Below, in pieces: positions 14,651 through 16,065 of a stretch of DNA of 16,065 bases. The stretch spans positions 1-16,065 of the forward strand of contig DAITVZ010000086.1 of NCBI GenBank assembly GCA_036841525.1, read 5' to 3'. A program made the translations under genes and the position numbers. The stretch's first letter is position 1, and every line of letters starts with the position of its first letter. Source of the stretch: JAAYEA01 sp012689325 (GTDB lineage: Bacteria; Chloroflexota; Anaerolineae; JAAYEA01). The notes under the pieces are model-generated. The model did not search any database. It had not been told where the DNA came from and saw only the letters and a program-made list of their open reading frames with translations.

Positions 14651-16065
14651 GGGGCCGCTGGGCGCACGTCGACCCAGCCCAGCTCGATGGCGCCCTGCTC
14701 GTGCACGGCCTCGCCGGTCACGGGCAGGCGCTGCATGGTGGAAAGCAGGTACATCCCCGTCAGGATCCGCAAGCGCGCCGGGGCGTCCGCCGGGACCGGC
14801 ACGGGGTAGCTATCGGCGATGATCTCGCCGGGCTTCCAGCGCACCGTCGCATAGTTGCCCAACCCCGGATAGCTGTCGCGCTGCGCCGCCAGCCGCCCAT
14901 CCGGCCCCACCACGTGAAGGAACACGCTGTAATTCTCCTCGAACCGCTCCAGGACCTGCCAATAGAGCGTGATCGTCATCTTGGAGCCCGGCGCCACCGG
15001 CCCCTCCGGCAGCTCATAGCCGATGAGCCGCGCCTTGCCTCCCAGCTCGGCATCGAGCGAGTGGGCAATGGGGGGCAGGCTGGCCTCGCTATAACGAGGA
15101 GGCGGGGCATAGATCGGGCGGATATAGCGAAAGGGCGTGACCGCGGCCAGCAGGAACAGCGCGCCGCCGAAGGCAGCCGCCAGCCAGGCCGCCTGCCGTC
15201 GCGGCAGCCGCCAGGTCCACCCCCACAGCAGCAACAACATGATGCAGGCGATGGCGGGAAAGAGGTGCCGGCCCACGGCCGCCTCGGTATAGATCATCCA
15301 GCGCACAAAGGCGGCGGCCACCGCCGCCACCCAGGCGGCCAGCAACGCCCAATGGGCCCAAGGCACCGCCTCGCGCCGTCGCCAGGCTCGCCAGACCTGC
15401 GCCGCCAGCCCGAGCAGCCCCACATAGACAAAGGCGCGCAGCACCCCGTACATCCAATCCGCGATATAGACGTTCTCCCAGCCAAAGCAGGCCCAAAACG
15501 AGATCTCTTTGCGCGGTATCTCGCGGATCAGGTCCAGCCAGGTCGGGCGGGGGGAACGCGGTGGAAAAATCTCCCACTTGGCGCCGAGGCCCAGGGGGTC
15601 AGTATAGAGCACCTGGTTGCGCACGAAGCTCCAGCCGGAGAGGAGCGCGGCCAGGCCGAAAACCAGCGCCCCCTCGTGCAGCAACTGGGCCCAAGAGCGG
15701 CTGCGCCAGGCGCGGTAGCCCAAGGCCAACCCTGCCAGCGGCAAGAGCGCCAGCGCGGTCCACTTGGTGAGGAGCGCCAGGCCCATGAGCGCTCCCAAGG
15801 CCACCAGCCGCTTGGAGCTGGCCTTGCCGCGTAGCAAACCCGCCAGCAGCCAGACGACCAGGGTGCAGAGCGGCGCGATGAGGTTGTCGTTGTTCACCGA
15901 GCCGCTTAGGTAGAGGAACTGGGGCGTGAAAGCCACCAGTGCCGCGGCGCCCCAGGCCATATAGCGCCGCTCAGGCCAGATCTCCAGGCCCAGCAGGTAG
16001 GCGCCCCACACGGTGAGCGCGCTCAGCAGCACCGAAAGCCAGCGCGCCAGGCGGATGGCCAGCAC
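14647..16065 (-). CDS. GT-C/DUF2142-like membrane glycosyltransferase, 5' end outside window
   Basis: The visible 472 residues are the C-terminal part of a membrane glycosyltransferase like the following gene. The GTG codon at the window edge is probably internal, because relatives carry about 140 further residues with the first external loop and its PDE motif. Visible: SGSVNNDNLIAPL at 54-66, matching the neighbour's VNNDN motif; SFVRNQVLYTDPLGL at 146-160; FGWENVYIADW at 194-204; AVGRHLFPAIACI at 263-275; the last membrane helix at about 293-310; and one copy of the beta-rich domain at about 337-466 (ITLYW, NYSVFLHVVGPDG, RLPVTG). It ends in TGA overlapping the next start (GTGA). The operon promoter must lie to the right of the window. 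Confidence 0.78.
   Translation of the reverse strand: MLAIRLARWLSVLLSALTVWGAYLLGLEIWPERRYMAWGAAALVAFTPQFLYLSGSVNNDNLIAPLCTLVVWLLAGLLRGKASSKRLVALGALMGLALLTKWTALALLPLAGLALGYRAWRSRSWAQLLHEGALVFGLAALLSGWSFVRNQVLYTDPLGLGAKWEIFPPRSPRPTWLDLIREIPRKEISFWACFGWENVYIADWMYGVLRAFVYVGLLGLAAQVWRAWRRREAVPWAHWALLAAWVAAVAAAFVRWMIYTEAAVGRHLFPAIACIMLLLLWGWTWRLPRRQAAWLAAAFGGALFLLAAVTPFRYIRPIYAPPPRYSEASLPPIAHSLDAELGGKARLIGYELPEGPVAPGSKMTITLYWQVLERFEENYSVFLHVVGPDGRLAAQRDSYPGLGNYATVRWKPGEIIADSYPVPVPADAPARLRILTGMYLLSTMQRLPVTGEAVHEQGAIELGWVDVRPAAP

Noticed and set aside
1..16065. tRNA or rRNA genes, CRISPR arrays, insertion sequences, attachment sites
   Set aside because: No direct repeats with regular spacing, no transposase-like protein, no tRNA-like cloverleaf with a conserved T-arm and no rRNA signature were noticed on either strand.

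Overview
The window is about 16 kb of GC-rich, tightly packed bacterial DNA. I infer a member of the Chloroflexota. Two things point that way: a LysW-carrier amino-acid operon, which among bacteria is best known from Deinococcus-Thermus and some Chloroflexota, and a run of large GT-C membrane glycosyltransferases with extra C-terminal beta-rich domains, a gene style I associate with Chloroflexota. No rRNA, tRNA, CRISPR array or mobile element was seen.

Left part (1-7897, plus strand). The window opens inside a primary sigma factor gene (rpoD/sigA) whose start lies upstream. A perfect 13-bp hairpin follows it. A 356-nt stretch with no long gene then carries a near-consensus promoter (TTGACA, 17 bp, TATACT with an extended -10), a short leader ORF with its own Shine-Dalgarno sequence, and a set of mutually exclusive RNA hairpins ending in a terminator with a U-rich tail just before lysW. 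This looks like a ribosome-dependent amino-acid attenuator, probably sensing charged tRNA-Arg through three CGA codons. The operon lysW-lysX-lysY-lysZ-lysJ-lysK follows. LysW is a small acidic Zn protein whose C-terminal Glu carries the substrate. LysX loads alpha-aminoadipate (or glutamate), LysZ phosphorylates it, LysY reduces it, LysJ transaminates it, and LysK releases lysine (or ornithine). The genes for making alpha-aminoadipate are not in the window, so lysine, arginine or both remain open as products. A DegT/StrS-type PLP sugar aminotransferase gene ends the plus-strand block.

Centre (7898-8000). A long near-perfect inverted repeat separates the two convergent gene blocks and probably terminates transcription, most clearly for the minus strand.

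Right part (8001-16065, minus strand). Four large GT-C type membrane proteins are read right to left, with GTGA stop/start overlaps at two of three junctions. The two promoter-proximal ones (the first truncated by the window edge) share a PDE / VNNDN architecture. The two distal ones are PMT_2/ArnT-like. All four end in one or two copies of the same roughly 130-residue domain, six copies in total, which I cannot assign to a named family. Together they look like a system that transfers lipid-linked sugars onto envelope molecules outside the membrane.
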